Assembly (NCBI RefSeq): GCF_027942865.1
Contig: NC_134525.1
Coordinates: 22,133,657 to 22,197,656 of the forward strand
Reading direction: 5' to 3'
Length of the DNA: 64,000 bases
Source of the DNA: Odontesthes bonariensis
Lineage: Eukaryota > Chordata > Actinopteri > Atheriniformes > Atherinopsidae
Positions 11,501 to 24,200 of the stretch are shown piece by piece. Position 1 is the stretch's first letter; every line of letters starts with the position of its first letter. The notes below the pieces were generated by a model that did not search any database, was not told where the DNA came from, and was given only the letters and a program-made list of their open reading frames with translations. The translations under genes were made by a program, and so were the position numbers.

Positions 11501-14019
11501 CCGAAGGTAGCCGCCTGTGGTTCATGACTGTAAACCTTAAGGCAGTCTGTAAGTAAGGCCAAATGCAGCAGCAGCATGTCCAAGCAGAGCTCCTGAAGTA
11601 CTTTTAAGAAGAGCCAAAGAGGCTTCCTCCCTCGTGCTGATGCACTACAGTAGGGAGTGCATACCCCAGCTGAGCAGCTCTCACCTCATTTTAGCATCTG
11701 CGGTTCCTGTTGATCCATGAAATGTCCTGTCTCTGGTGACTCTTCATATTTACTAATGTATTCCCCTCAGTATGGAGCCCTCCTCTTTCCCCTGTTTAGG
11801 AGGAGGATGGGGTTATAAATAATACCGCCTGTCGACAAGGAGGAATTCACCAACGAGGTGTAGAAACAGAGGAAGTTCATGCATGCATGGACATATCGCC
11901 CTCAGCTCACTTTGCCATTAAAAACAGCTTTTTTTGTCTTGTTTGTTCCACAGAGAGCAAAGCTTTATTGTGGCTTTCTGCTGCCTTTCTATAAGAGTTA
12001 TCTTACTGAAGGCTTTTTATATTTATTTAACAGTGTTTCAGGTCTTTAGTGCAGCTATTTATAAAAATAAGATTATTTTCTCTGCTATCAGATACACAAT
12101 GGTTAATGAGTGTGGTTAAATTAAAGGTTAGTTCATTAAACCAAGTTTTCTATGAATTAGATAAAAAATATATTTCATAAGATGCCTCTTCCTCAATATC
12201 AACCATGTAACTGCAGTATCCCTGATGCCACCTGGACAGCTTTGCTAAGTGACTCAAGATCTTCATCATATGTTATCTCCATGTTTTCTATCAGAAGACT
12301 AACAGCAGCAGCATCACTCCAAAATCTCATCTATTGATTAGTCAGGTCCCTCTCTAAACATTGTCATGATTTTCATCTGTTAGTAATGAACCAACAATAT
12401 AAGGCATCTAAAACATCATCACAGTCATCTTTGCGGTTCTTCACAAACAGAATGGTAAGAATCTTAAATATTTTTTCAAATTATCTTTATCAAAGAAATG
12501 TAATCTTGTAGTAAATATAGTCTTTAGTTTGTAAGGCAACTATAATCTTTCTCATTTTTAAACTAAAAAAAACTAAATTACACATAACAAATTTAAAAGA
12601 TCAGTGTGTTTTCATCATATTACGAGTATTATTTTGTCTGTTGCCAAGAAATCCTCTGAACAAAATTCTAAAATACCAAACACTTCAGTTGAGAGCATGG
12701 TCCACTAAAAACTGACAATAAAAAACATTACAGGTGTGAGAGGAATCCTTTTAGAACTCTAATTATTTCTAACAAATCGCCTCATATCACATACAAAATG
12801 CACCTGACAATCATTGAGCTGTCAGCTACCAGTTGTTGCATTGTTCTCTATTCTAACTGTAACTTGCTGGAATTAGTGAAGTCTTTGTGAAGTCTAAATT
12901 GTGTGTAAAGTTGCAGGAACTTTTAGTATGAGAGTGTTTACATGTATTCTCATTAAATATCAAATGAGAGGTTGTTAGAAGATGAAAGAAAGTGTATTAA
13001 ATGTACATTTTGATCAATAATTCAGGCTTTTTTTTTGTAAATAAATGATGGTGCCATATTTAACTGCATGCATTAGTGGATATTTTTGTTCTTATCACCT
13101 GGGGCCAAAAAATGGGATATTTTGAGTTATTCCTGTTTGTTGTCCTATTGATTTATGAGACCTCTGAAGTACAGTCTTTAAAACATTTAGTTGCATTTTT
13201 GGTATGTTTTCGGTTCAGCTGCCCCTGATTTTTAGCCATTGGCAATATCTCCTTGCTCCACTATTGCCAATTTGGGACAGAGAATCACAGGCTCACCCAA
13301 GAAAATGACACACTACTTGCAACGTCACCTCCAGCTCCTGCAGCTGAGGTGTGTCCAGGTGCAGGACACAGAGGAGTTTGTCTCAAATGAGCACCTGGAT
13401 GTTAGTCTCAGTCCCTGTGGCATTCTGGTTGAGGAGATTAAAAGGCAGGCAGCTTATCCCTTGTTCTGGCAGGGCACCTAAGTAAGATTCTTTTTTCTCA
13501 ATTCTCCCCAGACACACCATCCTGAGAAGCCACTTTTTCCTACCACAGGAAGCCCAAGAGAACACTATAGGTAGCAGTCTGACAGGGAAACTGAACCCTG
13601 GCCTTTTATATCCTGCCAGGTTTGAGAAGTTGGACATCACCCCTAAAAGCGCCCAGAAGATTAAGCCCGTTCTGGAGCGCTGGATGGCCGAGGCTGAGGC
13701 CCGCCACCGATCCGGAATGCAGAACCTGACTGAGTTTATCGGCAGCGAGCCTTCAAAAAAGCGCAAGCGGAGGACCTCTTTCACCCCGCAGGCGCTCGAG
13801 ATCCTCAACAGCCACTTTGAGAAGAACACGCACCCCTCTGGACAGGAAATGACGGAAATAGCCGAGAAACTGAACTATGACAGGGAGGTGGTGCGCGTCT
13901 GGTTCTGCAACAAGAGGCAAGCCTTGAAAAACACAATAAAGCGCTTGAAACAGCCCGACCTCGGCGTGGCTGCACCAATGGACCCTCTCACTGATTCTCT
14001 AGAGGAGCTCCCGAAATGA
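2364..14019 (+). CDS. pou6f2: POU domain, class 6, transcription factor 2 (3' part, four coding exons in window)
   Basis: Coding exons are 2364-2573, 4357-4510, 8547-8715 and 13512-14019 (or 13620-14019 with the second acceptor). Splice phases join cleanly (0, 1, 2) and the frame runs to a TGA at 14017-14019. The product is a DNA-binding transcription factor of the nucleus, known in vertebrates from retina and brain. The exons supply a Gln/Ser-rich linker, a POU-specific domain (EEIREFAKAFKIRRLSLGLT) and a POU homeodomain with the signature VRVWFCNKRQ in helix 3. The domain sequence is nearly identical to my recollection of mammalian POU6F2, including the insert used in the long isoform; POU6F1 is the alternative and is less likely for that reason. 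The N-terminal exons lie upstream of the window, so the start is missing. Confidence 0.95.
2574..4356 (+). other. pou6f2: POU6F2 intron
   Basis: A clean GT-AG intron between linker exons. It ends in a GT microsatellite (about 4329-4345) just before the acceptor. No further feature seen. Confidence 0.7.
4357..4510 (+). CDS. pou6f2: POU6F2 exon: Gln/Ser-rich segment
   Basis: This exon follows a GT-rich tract and the acceptor gtccag (ends 4356) and ends before the donor gtaagt (4511). Its 154 bp leave one base over, which joins the AC of the next exon to give Asn. The peptide starts LPQAQQGQTGTASS and has a poly-serine run encoded by a TCC repeat near 4444-4480, a likely site of length variation. 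No domain is expected here. Confidence 0.85.
4511..8546 (+). other. pou6f2: POU6F2 intron
   Basis: A GT-AG intron of about 4 kb, AT-rich. I see no exon, RNA gene or recognisable transposon in it. Confidence 0.65.
8547..8715 (+). CDS. pou6f2: POU6F2 exon: first part of the POU-specific domain
   Basis: The acceptor ttgtag ends at 8546 and the donor gtaagg starts at 8716. The peptide runs from NPQTAPSEVDGVNLEE to SQSAICR and covers helices 1 to early 3 of the POU-specific domain, including the LGLTQTQVGQAL turn. The final Arg codon is split (AG|), so either downstream acceptor restores Arg. Confidence 0.95.
8716..13511 (+). other. pou6f2: POU6F2 intron splitting the POU-specific domain
   Basis: An intron of about 4.8 kb. 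No exon supported. The part at about 8,800-9,240 looks unusually complex for an intron and carries ATGCAAA- and TAAT-type motifs. Short frames within 13,239-13,481 overlap the end of the intron but do not continue the POU6F2 frame. Confidence 0.6.
13512..14019 (+). CDS. pou6f2: POU6F2 last coding exon: end of POU-specific domain and POU homeodomain
   Basis: Two acceptors are possible. The upstream one (ag at 13510-13511) starts AG|A CAC ACC and encodes 36 extra residues beginning HTILRSHFFLPQEAQ. The downstream one (ag at 13618-13619) starts AG|G TTT GAG and continues with FEKLDITPKSAQKIKPVLER. The rest carries the basic KKRKRRTSF arm, the homeodomain and a short tail ending SLEELPK. Both versions keep frame. 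The longer version matches the insert-bearing isoform known from mammals. Confidence 0.93.
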
Positions 14020-16980
14020 ATATGAGAGGAAAAGTGGCAGTCATTAAAAACAACAAAGGTGGACGAACTCTCTGAAAGATTTTCCCAAATCACCTGGATG
14101 GACAGTCATGAGTTTGCAAACAAAAACTTTGTGTTGTCAGTGTGATTACCACAGTTATGTAAATGACCTTGGCCAAACCAAAAACACGATGAAGAGATTG
14201 ATATCTCTAGAATTATGTAAAAAAAAAACATACGATGTGCTGTTTCAAAGAGTTTTAGATTCTGGCCTTACAGACCAGACTGTCGCCCAAATTTTGGTTC
14301 CCACGAGGAGGGATTTAGTAAAGAGATCATACCAAATCAAAACACTATTTACCAAAGTCTGTTGCATCGGAGTACTAAGAATAATTTTGTAATGTAAATG
14401 TGCTCTAAATTTTTACATTTGTACTGGCAAAATCTAAGCTATATGTGTGAAGTTGAGTATACATTTTATCTTTGTCTCGATTACATTTTTCTTCATTGTT
14501 TGTTTGTAAATATTTAAAAGAAAAGAGAAAAAAATGCTTACCGTAATCACACTGATAAAAGTTCTTTTTTTTTTCCTTTGGACAAAAAAATGTACCTTTG
14601 CTGTTTAAACAACTGCATTATAATGTTGTTGCCTCCGATTTGTGTTTCATCTGCAAATATTTTCAGTCACTGTGTAACTTTGTACAACTTTTACAGGTAT
14701 TTATTAATAATTTCATGAGATTGTTACAGAGGACGAAGAAAACGGGGGGGAAACCGAGGACTGCCACTTGGTGATGATGATGATCACGAGGGGTTTCAGT
14801 ATCAAGTCTACTGCAGCTTCGTTTCAAGCTACTGTGTCATTCTGTTGCCAAAGCCTGATAGCCAAAGAACACACAAACTTCAGCTCAAGGACTGGGGAAG
14901 ATTTCACTTTTTTATTTCTATGTTCACATGGCTTTCTCTCCCCTTTTTCTAAAGTGTTTTACTCTGTGTAGGGAAAAAAAGAAAAAAAACATGTCAAACA
15001 GCTACAACAGTGTCTTCTGTAATTTCTTATCACAGCAACATGTAAAATGTGTTTTCTTTTCGGCAGGTTTGCCTCTGCATGCTTCACCTCCAACCACACG
15101 AAGAACTATTTATTTATAGATTTCACCCAAAAATCCCCAAATTAACATAATGATCTGAAATTTTAAAATATGACTGAAAAGGAGCGCCTGATGTTTCACG
15201 ATAGACGTTGTAAATTTGCACCCAGAATTGAGTCAATGTTTATTGTTGCCACTGACCGAACTACTGAGCTCATCCCAGTTTAGCTGTTTTTATAACCTGA
15301 ATATCTCAGAACAGATGTGATTTTTCTGCAAATATACACGATTGTTTCTATTCTACAAGCGAAGGTCGCAGATGTTTAATGGACTTTTTTTCAGCTGTGA
15401 ATTGTTTCCTACTCATTATTTTATCTTAAAACTTTCATTTAAAAAGTCATCCTCAAGATTTTGTGTATTTTTTTGGTCATTTTTATTCTTATTCACATTC
15501 ATGGATTAGTTCCAACCCACTGATATTTCAAGGAATTCACTCTCCATCTCTGTGAGCTACAATTTTACTTTTACGTGATATTTTCTTGTCAGAAATGTCA
15601 CTCTTCGCGGCAAACTCTCAGACCGTCACTTCAAATGCTTGGCTCTTACAAATCCCCTCGCAGGAAAGAAAAAGAGGTGAATGCTGAGAATAAGTGTCAC
15701 ATGTCAGAATGAGTGAACTTAATTTGAAGTGAGATGAAATTTGATGCAATTTATTCGGAATCAAGTGTCTGCTTGATACATGTCCGTCCATGTCACATTG
15801 GTTATCTCAGTTGTTCAGCTCCCTGTACACTGCTGTATTCTTCTTCGTTGCCTGGAAAGAAGGCACACACACTGTAAATGTTAGAAAACATAAAAGAAAA
15901 GCTTTACCTGTCTGTGTTGTAAAAAGCCAGTGAAGGCAGCGACAGATCAAAGTGATTTTTAGCTACATTTTGACTTGTTTTCACTGCGTCTACACCTGTA
16001 GCTTTTGTGATTTTATGTTTTGCTGCCATGGCTAAATAAACTATTTCAGCCAGAATTTTGGCCAAGAAGTACTAGATGTCTGCAGAGATAACTATATTAA
16101 AAAAAATTAAAAAGCAGTGTGTCAGTCCTGATGTTCAACAAAAAAGCTGTAACCAAAACCAAAATATAGAAGACACAGAAAGGAGTTATGCCTTTGCTCA
16201 ACTTTTCAATGCTGGACCAAAGCTCTATAGTTATGCACATTGTACAGAGAAATAGATTCATGATGTTGACAATCTTTCAAATTTGAGAAGAATCGAAGAT
16301 CATCCAAGGTTTACCTCAGTACTGTTCTTGTGAGAATCATACAGATGCCATACGAGCAGCTGCAGGTCAGAGGCAAAGTAGATTACTCTGCACTGTGTCG
16401 ATGTTCACTCTGAGTGTGGAGGGAGAGGCATGTGTTCTGTTATGATATAATTTTATTATGTGACATATGACTGTTTTTTCTTTTGTGAAATGGTCTCTTG
16501 AGCCACATGTGACTCATTTGTTCTATGTAATGGTTGATTTATTTCTCATACTGTGTAATATAAGTTCACCTCTCAGTTCTCACAGCCCTGTAGACTTGCA
16601 TAGAAGAAAAGGAGATTACAGTAATGTTGCTCTTAACTTAATTAGGACTGATTTTGTTTATCACCTTTAAAGACACTTGTGAAATTTTACCAACACAGAC
16701 AAACTGGGTTTTAAGTTTTGTTAATGGTCAAAGAACTAGAAACCAAAGCTGAAAAGCCTGCAGAGGTTGGTTAAATATTGTTTTCTTTTCTTTCTTTCTT
16801 TCTTTTTTTTATAGACTGAAAACTGTACTTCATCTATAGAGCAATATCTGTTTGGTCGGTTAAGCAGCACTTTGTGTATTTCTAAAAAATAAAAAAGGAA
16901 AGACAAAAGAAAAAAGCTTCAAGTCTGTCACATGGATTTGTACCATAATTAGTAATAAACAATTGTTTGACATGAAATTT
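14020..16980 (+). other. pou6f2: POU6F2 3' UTR (probable)
   Basis: About 3 kb of AT-rich non-coding DNA follows the stop. Candidate polyadenylation signals include AATAAA at 16954-16959, followed by a TG-rich stretch; earlier AATAAA-like hexamers occur near 16033 and 16886. The true end is not decided by sequence alone. No other gene is seen here. Confidence 0.5.
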
Positions 16981-18900
16981 GTGCTGAGTCTCCGGTGGAG
17001 TTTCTTTTGCTATGATAGATTCTGCACTATATGGCCAACTATGAAACAGCACAGGAAACTGATGGCAGATTTTGTCTTCAAATAGGAATGTCCAGATGAT
17101 ACCTAAGAATTCCTCTCAAATCTGGTATTAACATGTCTGGAAGTCGACCTCCCATTGATGACAGCTAAAACACAGCTAGTTGTAGCTTCAGTTCAAACTA
17201 AATTTAAATATTAGCTTCAAATTTCCAACTCAAAACATACATGACTGACATCTTAGTATTAAGTATTTATTTAATTCTATTAAAGATGGCATTTGTCAGA
17301 TTCAGTTTTAAAGCCATCCAACTAACATCTGCAACTGTTAACCTATTTAAACCTTTTTTATAGTCCACATAAACTCAACCAAAATGGGGGGGAAAAAAGC
17401 CAAAAACTGCAGAAGCTTCTGCTAATGGTGACCAGTTAACCACCATCCCGGCTTTTTACTCCCTAAATATTTATCCAGTTTGGTTTGAAGAAGTTACCCT
17501 AAACAGGGTCATTCTGAGACCATTTAGGTGAAGAATAACCTTGCTGTAAATCAGTTAAATTTATTCAATTTATTTATTTTTGTCTGTGTACTTCTTTCTC
17601 TGCATGTAACTTTTAAAGCGGCTAAATTCAGTCATGATGCAGAAAAACAGCTAACAAACATCTAAGCGTTGCTTTGCTTTCAGTCATTTAGGTTATTCCA
17701 CTAAGGCCTCCACTACATTACTCCAGATTTTTTTTTTTATGGATATTTTACCTTCTGTATGAAAAAAATATCTCCATCCAGATGGAAGCGCAGAAATTCC
17801 CAAAACACATCCTGGTAAATCCATGCCGGGCCAGTTGGTGGTGATAAAATAGCATTCTGAGCATGCTTAGGGGGCTGATTCCTCTTTTGGAAAAAGCTAT
17901 TTAACCAAAACAGTAGTTTGTGTAATACTGAAAGCGAAAGACAAATGCAATTATTATTTGTGGACAGACAACAAAGTGGAGTTGTCACTCAATGTGACGT
18001 CACAGCACAAGTCGATGAAAGCCAGAGAAAACATCAGAAAAGGCAGTATTTAGACAACATTGTTGCTATGGTTTCCAGGGCATGCACATGACACAAAGCT
18101 ACAGTGGGCTTGCACAAAGTAGACTAAAACCCCCAAATCCTCAGTTTGTTGTGCACACACAGATACATCGAGAGTGGCTTTAGAAAAGAACTCTGTTTGC
18201 TATGTGGATGACAGATCCAAACGAAGAAGAAACACGGCCTTAATCATCATAAAAAAATAAAAACTTAAGTTCACTTCTGACATTGTAAATGAATAAATAG
18301 ATAAATAGCTTGGCGAAGAAGCAGTTGACAGTGATTTAGGTTTTTTGACTTACAGGTTATGATTGTGAAAGGGTGTTGTTTTAAACAGAACTATGATCTT
18401 TTACCCAAGTAGGTTTTGTACCTAACCAAACCAGATAGTATTGCCAAACTAAGTTTTCAAATTATTTCGTTTTACCATCACCCCTCCTACTTCCTGAAAT
18501 CAACTTTTATTGCATCCAATGGGTTCATTTTTACTGTGTTCATGAGAAAAATGTATGTGGTTTTCACTTTATTGTGAATTATTTCTCACGGGCCTGTGAG
18601 TGGCATTTTAAGACAACATTTGCCAAATATTGCCTCAACTGGTTCATCTCGGCACTCAGAGTAAAGGACATAAATATGCATGACCCCCCCAGATCTGCTC
18701 GAGGTGCAGATTACATCACACATTATGTGTGACTGAACATCAGAAAACCTCTAAATGTGTTGCGATCCAGGTTTCTATTTGAACATTTTTAAACAAACCC
18801 TGCTCAGCGCTCACCTAAATTAAAAACCTCTTAATAATCACTCAACAGTAACGAATTTAAACAGGGATTAAGATGCATTTCATTTGCTTTCATGACATTT

Positions 18901-18942
18901 TTATATATATATCTATATATATATATATAGATATATATATAC
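18901..18942. repeat. (AT)n microsatellite, imperfect
   Basis: Alternating AT dinucleotides broken by single C or G bases. Self-complementary, so it could form a cruciform, but it is common in fish DNA. Confidence 0.9.
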
Positions 18943-20920
18943 ATTTGAATGGAAACTGCATTTGCGCCCTTTAACTGGCTGAACTCTAAATTTCTCTTGA
19001 AAACTTCAGCAAAGTGAGTTGTAACTTTCCGACTGAAGAGTTTAAGATAAATAAATGTATATATGTAACACGTGCACAGTATACTGCAGATATCAGAGTT
19101 TTCAACGAGGTACAAATGTTTTTAAAACATCCGGGATTTTCTTTTCATCTTTTCAAACTCATTGCAAAAAGGAAAAAAAAAAAGTTCCTGCGAGTGTGAA
19201 ACAAAAGCCAATTCCCATGACTTTCTCTCTTTCCGAGGCCGCGGTCAAGTGCATCTCAAACACCCTGGTAAAGCCTTTATGCTGCACAGCTTGACCTTTA
19301 TGACATATTTTCAGCAGAAGGATGTATGAATGGCTCAAATGGCCATTTGAGGCACTTTAATGTGCTTTTTAAAAAGTGTCTTGGCCTTTTATTCAGATTT
19401 CTTCTGGGTCGATAGAAAAGAATACATGTCAGGTTTGCTTCTCATCAGAGCGCTGTGTGTTTGCCTCACCAAATAACAACAAGACAAGTGTAAAAAAGAA
19501 GATATATATAAATAAACGAGGAGAAAGCCTTTTGAAACTAAATTCAAAGTTTGATACAGCTTCCCTGTCCATGATGCCTTTGAAAAACGGGCAGGCTGCT
19601 GAAAAGAAAGTAGTAAATAAATAAATGACAATAATAAAAAGCACAGACAACATAAATTATTAACATTAGACTGAAAACTGATGTTCAAGATGCTTTTTCG
19701 TCTTCCTTTCAGCTCTCCCCCCTTCATTTCAAAACACTGGGTGTATTTTTGAGCAGTGATGGCTGAGGCATACGCAGCTCGAGCGAGTTTATTTGAAATT
19801 CTTTTGTGTTCCATCTGTGCCATTTTCATTGTCTTCATCATTAACAATGTAATTGTGCAGACGCAGCTTCTGACCCACATCTGTTTTCTGAAGCAGTTTG
19901 TGTTGTGCTGCTGATAAAAGTTTACTTTTCCCTCCTCTCTCTGCAGCGGCACGGCACAGCTTTTCAGTGAAGAGGAATAACTTAGTTGAAGAGAGTTCCC
20001 ACGCAGATATTACTGAGTAAATGTTGGGGTACGAGCTCTTTAACAGTCATTTGTGGATATGAATCTGGTAAAAATGAGTCACGCTGAAAAGTTTAGTTCT
20101 ATTTGTGCCCAATTTAAAGTTTTACTGCACTAAACCAAAGAAGTCGCGAGTTCAAATCACGAAAGTTGTCTCTTGTTTATGTCTCTTTGGATGCTCTTCA
20201 TTCTTTTACTTGTGTAAACGTGCCAAACTAAAACTATGTCAAGACATCCTAAACACCTGAAGTATTTGTATTAATTGATTAAAGCAATTTCCGCGAGGAA
20301 TTTCTCTAACTAACAAAATATTTCAGAATATAAAATGATCAAGATTGACAGTGGATGACCTGCACACTTATTGATCACTGAATAGTTGTGGAATGCATGA
20401 ACATTTCAAACAGTTCAGCGAAAAGAGAATTGACTCTAAATGACAAATTCTTTGTTTTGTTTTCCTTTTTATATTACCGTGTAGCAAGGACAAAATATAG
20501 AAAGCTGTAAGAACAGACGAAACAGGACAGAGGAGAACAGAAGTCACTAATAGTGGCATGACAAAAATAATAAAAAATGAAAGTTTTATAAGCTACAAGG
20601 CTCACATTTTTCTTTTAGGGTGTGTAGTATGCAAAACAGAAACGTCAACTCATTTCCCCAAAGTTGGGACAAAGTTAATGAAATAAAAACAGGTTGCTGT
20701 GATTTGCAAATCTTTTAAACTCTATTTTTAAATAAAAATAGAACAGAGTTAAAACTGCAGAGAAAACGTCCTTTTTAAAGAAAATGCACATTTCCACTTT
20801 GATGCCAAATGTATTTTTAAAAAGTTGAGGCGGGGTCAGCAAGAATTCTGTGGCTTCTCACAGCTTACGGCAACAGATCAGTAACATGGTTGGTTATAAA
20901 CAAGATGCTTGTTTTAGGGG

Positions 20921-21062
20921 TGAAGTCCATCCATCCATCCATTTTCTATACCCGCTTAATCCGTCGGTTGGGTCACGGGGGGGCTGGAGCCTATCCCAGC
21001 GGTCATCGGGCGAGAAGCGGAGTTACACCCTGGACCGGTCGCCAGTCCATCTAGGGGTGAAA
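20921..21062 (+). repeat. LINE-tail-like interspersed repeat, copy 1
   Basis: Starts with CCATCCATCCATTTTCTA and TACCCGCTTAATCC, then a GGGTCACGGGGGG block, GGCTGGAGCCTATCCCAGC and a CGCCAGTCCATC end. This is the widespread teleost repeat associated with L2-type non-LTR element tails (family name from memory). It lies head to tail with a second, more degraded copy about 50 bp downstream. Confidence 0.75.
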
Positions 21063-21107
21063 TATGGGTTTCTGGCCAAATAAATAAAGAATTTAAGAGT
21101 GATATTT

Positions 21108-21209
21108 CCATCCATCTATTTTCTATACCCGCTTAATCCAGTTTAGGGGGGGCCTGGAGCCTCTGTGTGTGAGGCAGGGTACACCTTGGACGCGTCGCCA
21201 GTCCATTAC
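21108..21209 (+). repeat. LINE-tail-like interspersed repeat, copy 2 (degraded)
   Basis: Shares TCTATTTTCTATACCCGC, TTAATCC, GGCCTGGAGCCT and the CGCCAGTCCATTA end with copy 1, in the same orientation, but lost part of its middle. Confidence 0.7.
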
Positions 21210-24200
21210 AGTAAGAACTGCTGTGGTCACACACTCTCTGATAATCCCGTGAGGATCAAGCAGCTATTTTTCCTCACATTACTAAACCTGTTTTCACATG
21301 ATGAATGAACAAGTGATTAACCAGTCGTAATTTTGATGAGAAATGTCAAGGCTTAAAATGAATTAAGTTTAATAATGAGTACAAATTCAGTCCAATACGG
21401 GAAGATGTTTCACAAACTGAGGCAGCAGAGAAACGTACAGTGTGAACCATTAAAGGGAGATTTTATGTTTGACTTCAAAACTAGACTCCTAGAAAACTGT
21501 TTCTTGATAAACCTACATTTTTCTTCTTATTTTCTTTACTTATCGGAGATGTAAGAGCACCCTAGAGTAGTTTCAGGGTTGCACTGTGTTATGTATGATG
21601 TTCCTAGTAAAGACAGCTGAGCCATAAAGAAGAGATTTGATCTCTGAATCTTTGTGATTCATTATTTTTTGGGGTTTTTTTCTATACAGAGGCTAACAAT
21701 TGAAGTTGAGGTCTCCTTAAGATGGATTTAAAGTCAACCTCGCTTCTTTGTTTTTGTCTCTGTGTTTTCTATGAAGACACAGAATGACTTGTTGAAATAA
21801 AACACTCCCGTTCAACCTGCAACCACCTGAAATTGTACCGAATGGAGAGAGGGAGGCCGAATAGAAATATAATGACATGTCGGCGCTCCAAATGGATTAT
21901 GTTTCAATATCAGTCAGGACACAGAAACAGAAACAGAAAGGTGCAGGGAGAGAGTGCATGTGTTGGATGCAGATGGTTTTAAATTGCTGCCTTTGTTTTC
22001 CATCAGCCATGAAGCATTCACTTCCCTTATCTTTCAGACAATATGCGGTGGGCTGATGTTCAGGGTAAATGAACTGTCTGTATATCCCTCACCTTCCGCT
22101 CTTCCACCTTCTTGTTTTCACTTCTTCCTCAGGGTTGAGATGTTGGTACACTGACTGTGAAGCCCAAGCTGCTCAGGCGTCTCCCACTTTGCTGCTCTGC
22201 ACACCCAGATGCCTCTGGGGGTGCAATTACCAATCCTCACATGCAATCGAGGTTGGCCATGCATATGATCCCCTTTGCTTTCGCTGCTGTTTCTGTTTTT
22301 CCTGCCTTTTTTCAGCATTATTAGCAGTGACACACAGTGAGGTATTTGCAGGTAGAGGAGTTAATAGTCCGGGTCTTTACAGAGACACCTGTCTGACTTG
22401 AGCAGCTGATTGCATCGGCCCATAGTCCATTTAACTTTGTAGCAACCCAGTTTTTGAATGCACCTCTTCAGGCTATGATGTCTCTGTTTTATAACAGCTC
22501 CACACAGGAATCTTTTCCCAAAGTATCCCAACCAAACGGGTGAGAGGCTGCAGCCGCACACCTGCTTGCACTGCTTTCCACCTGCCTCACACAAAACACA
22601 GTCAATAAAGAAAAGGATCAATAATGCTTTATTTAAGTTCACATCCAGCTCTTTAACACTGGCTTTTAGCCGTACAAATACTTTTCCTCTGAATACCAGT
22701 GAACATACGCAAGGACGTATTAAAAAAAAAAGTAACTATCATCAAAAAACAAATTCATCTAGGTCGTTGCATTTCTTTAATTGAGAAAATAGTTAACTCA
22801 GAGTAAGCATACAAGGTATGCTTGTAGTTGCCCGTTAAAAAAATGTCCACCGAAGAAAAAATAAAATCATATTTTTGCTGAGTGAAATGTTTTAACATTT
22901 GGATCTCTGAATTCTCCTAAAATTTTTAGGGGTTGAATTAATTCATGCAAACTCTTGAATTATACAGTTTATAAAGACCCACAGTACATCTAAAACAATG
23001 GCTTTTGCTATGAGTGATTTTTATTTTTGGTGTGTATCACTCTACAGAAGCCTAACGGGTCCAAAGGTTTTCTAATAAAAAAATAAATAATGATGATATA
23101 TATTGATAAATTTCATACAATTAGCTTGAGAAAAAACCTTGAATTTAAACTCATCATTAAATCTTAAACCTTTTTTTAGCCTTTCTAAAGCTCATTTTAA
23201 AAAATGAATCAGTAAACTTTCATACTGCGTACTGACTGGCAGGTCAAGATGGGTTCCGACCATTATTATTACCAGAGGCTGTGTGAAAGGGACCTGTGTT
23301 AGCATCACTGGCTAACTTCTTATGGCTAGAATAAACAGAGAAAATCTAGGTATCTTTTGTCCTTCTCTCTCTTAGAATAAAGCAGAAATAAAAATAATTC
23401 ACAATTTCTGTGTCTGCTCGTCCACAAGGCCTGTGAATCTTGTTATTTGCAGGGTCCCCCCTGGCCCCTGTGCACCCAAGTATTTGGAAATGTACAAACT
23501 ATGACTGTGCATGCACCTGAATCAGTCTCCATCAAGAAAAACAACTTCTCAGATACAGAAGATGAGGCACAGCGTGGACTCTTGTTTTAAGGAGGGAACA
23601 GCAGGAAAACACAGTGCTTCCAATGTCCTGTAGACCAATTAAATGCCCATGTTTAAGAAGCTTCAGCACATCTGAGCGTAAATGTAAACTAGGCATTCGG
23701 GGTTACGAAACCATGCACTCAGCCATAAATATCAACAAATGTGGTTACGCCTGCAGCTGTTCTCAACACTGTGTCTTGACTTTGTTTCTGAAGAATAAAA
23801 ACAGAAGGGTCATAGCATTCATTGTATTTTCTAATTATGACACCTTATACCAGGAGAAATGATCTCGTAACTGTTATGTATCATCATATTGTAGTTACAA
23901 CTGGATGGTTTCTGGACTGGTTTCTCCAGTATGAAAGTAATTCCGAAATAGTTGTCAGTACAAGTAAACGATCACAGCAATAAGGAACTGTGAATGCAGT
24001 GTGGTCAATTTTCTGAAACATAAACATAAAGTTTTTAGCTCATGATGCCACTTTCTCTATTCCGTGGTGGAGTCATATGGTTCTGGGAACTTTTAAAACG
24101 GGGATATGTGCTTGCACAAGTGAAGACTTTTGATGTGACATTTTCCAAGATATTCTCTGACCTCTGAGTCTGTGTATTTACTTACAGGAGTAACAAGAAA

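Noticed and set aside
13239..13481. 80-aa frame just upstream of the last POU6F2 exon
   Set aside because: It does not join the POU6F2 frame and lies within the intron before the accepted acceptor.
19389..19952. 187-aa open frame on the minus strand
   Set aside because: Low-complexity, Ser/Leu/Phe-rich translation of AT-rich DNA with no domain and no splice partners.
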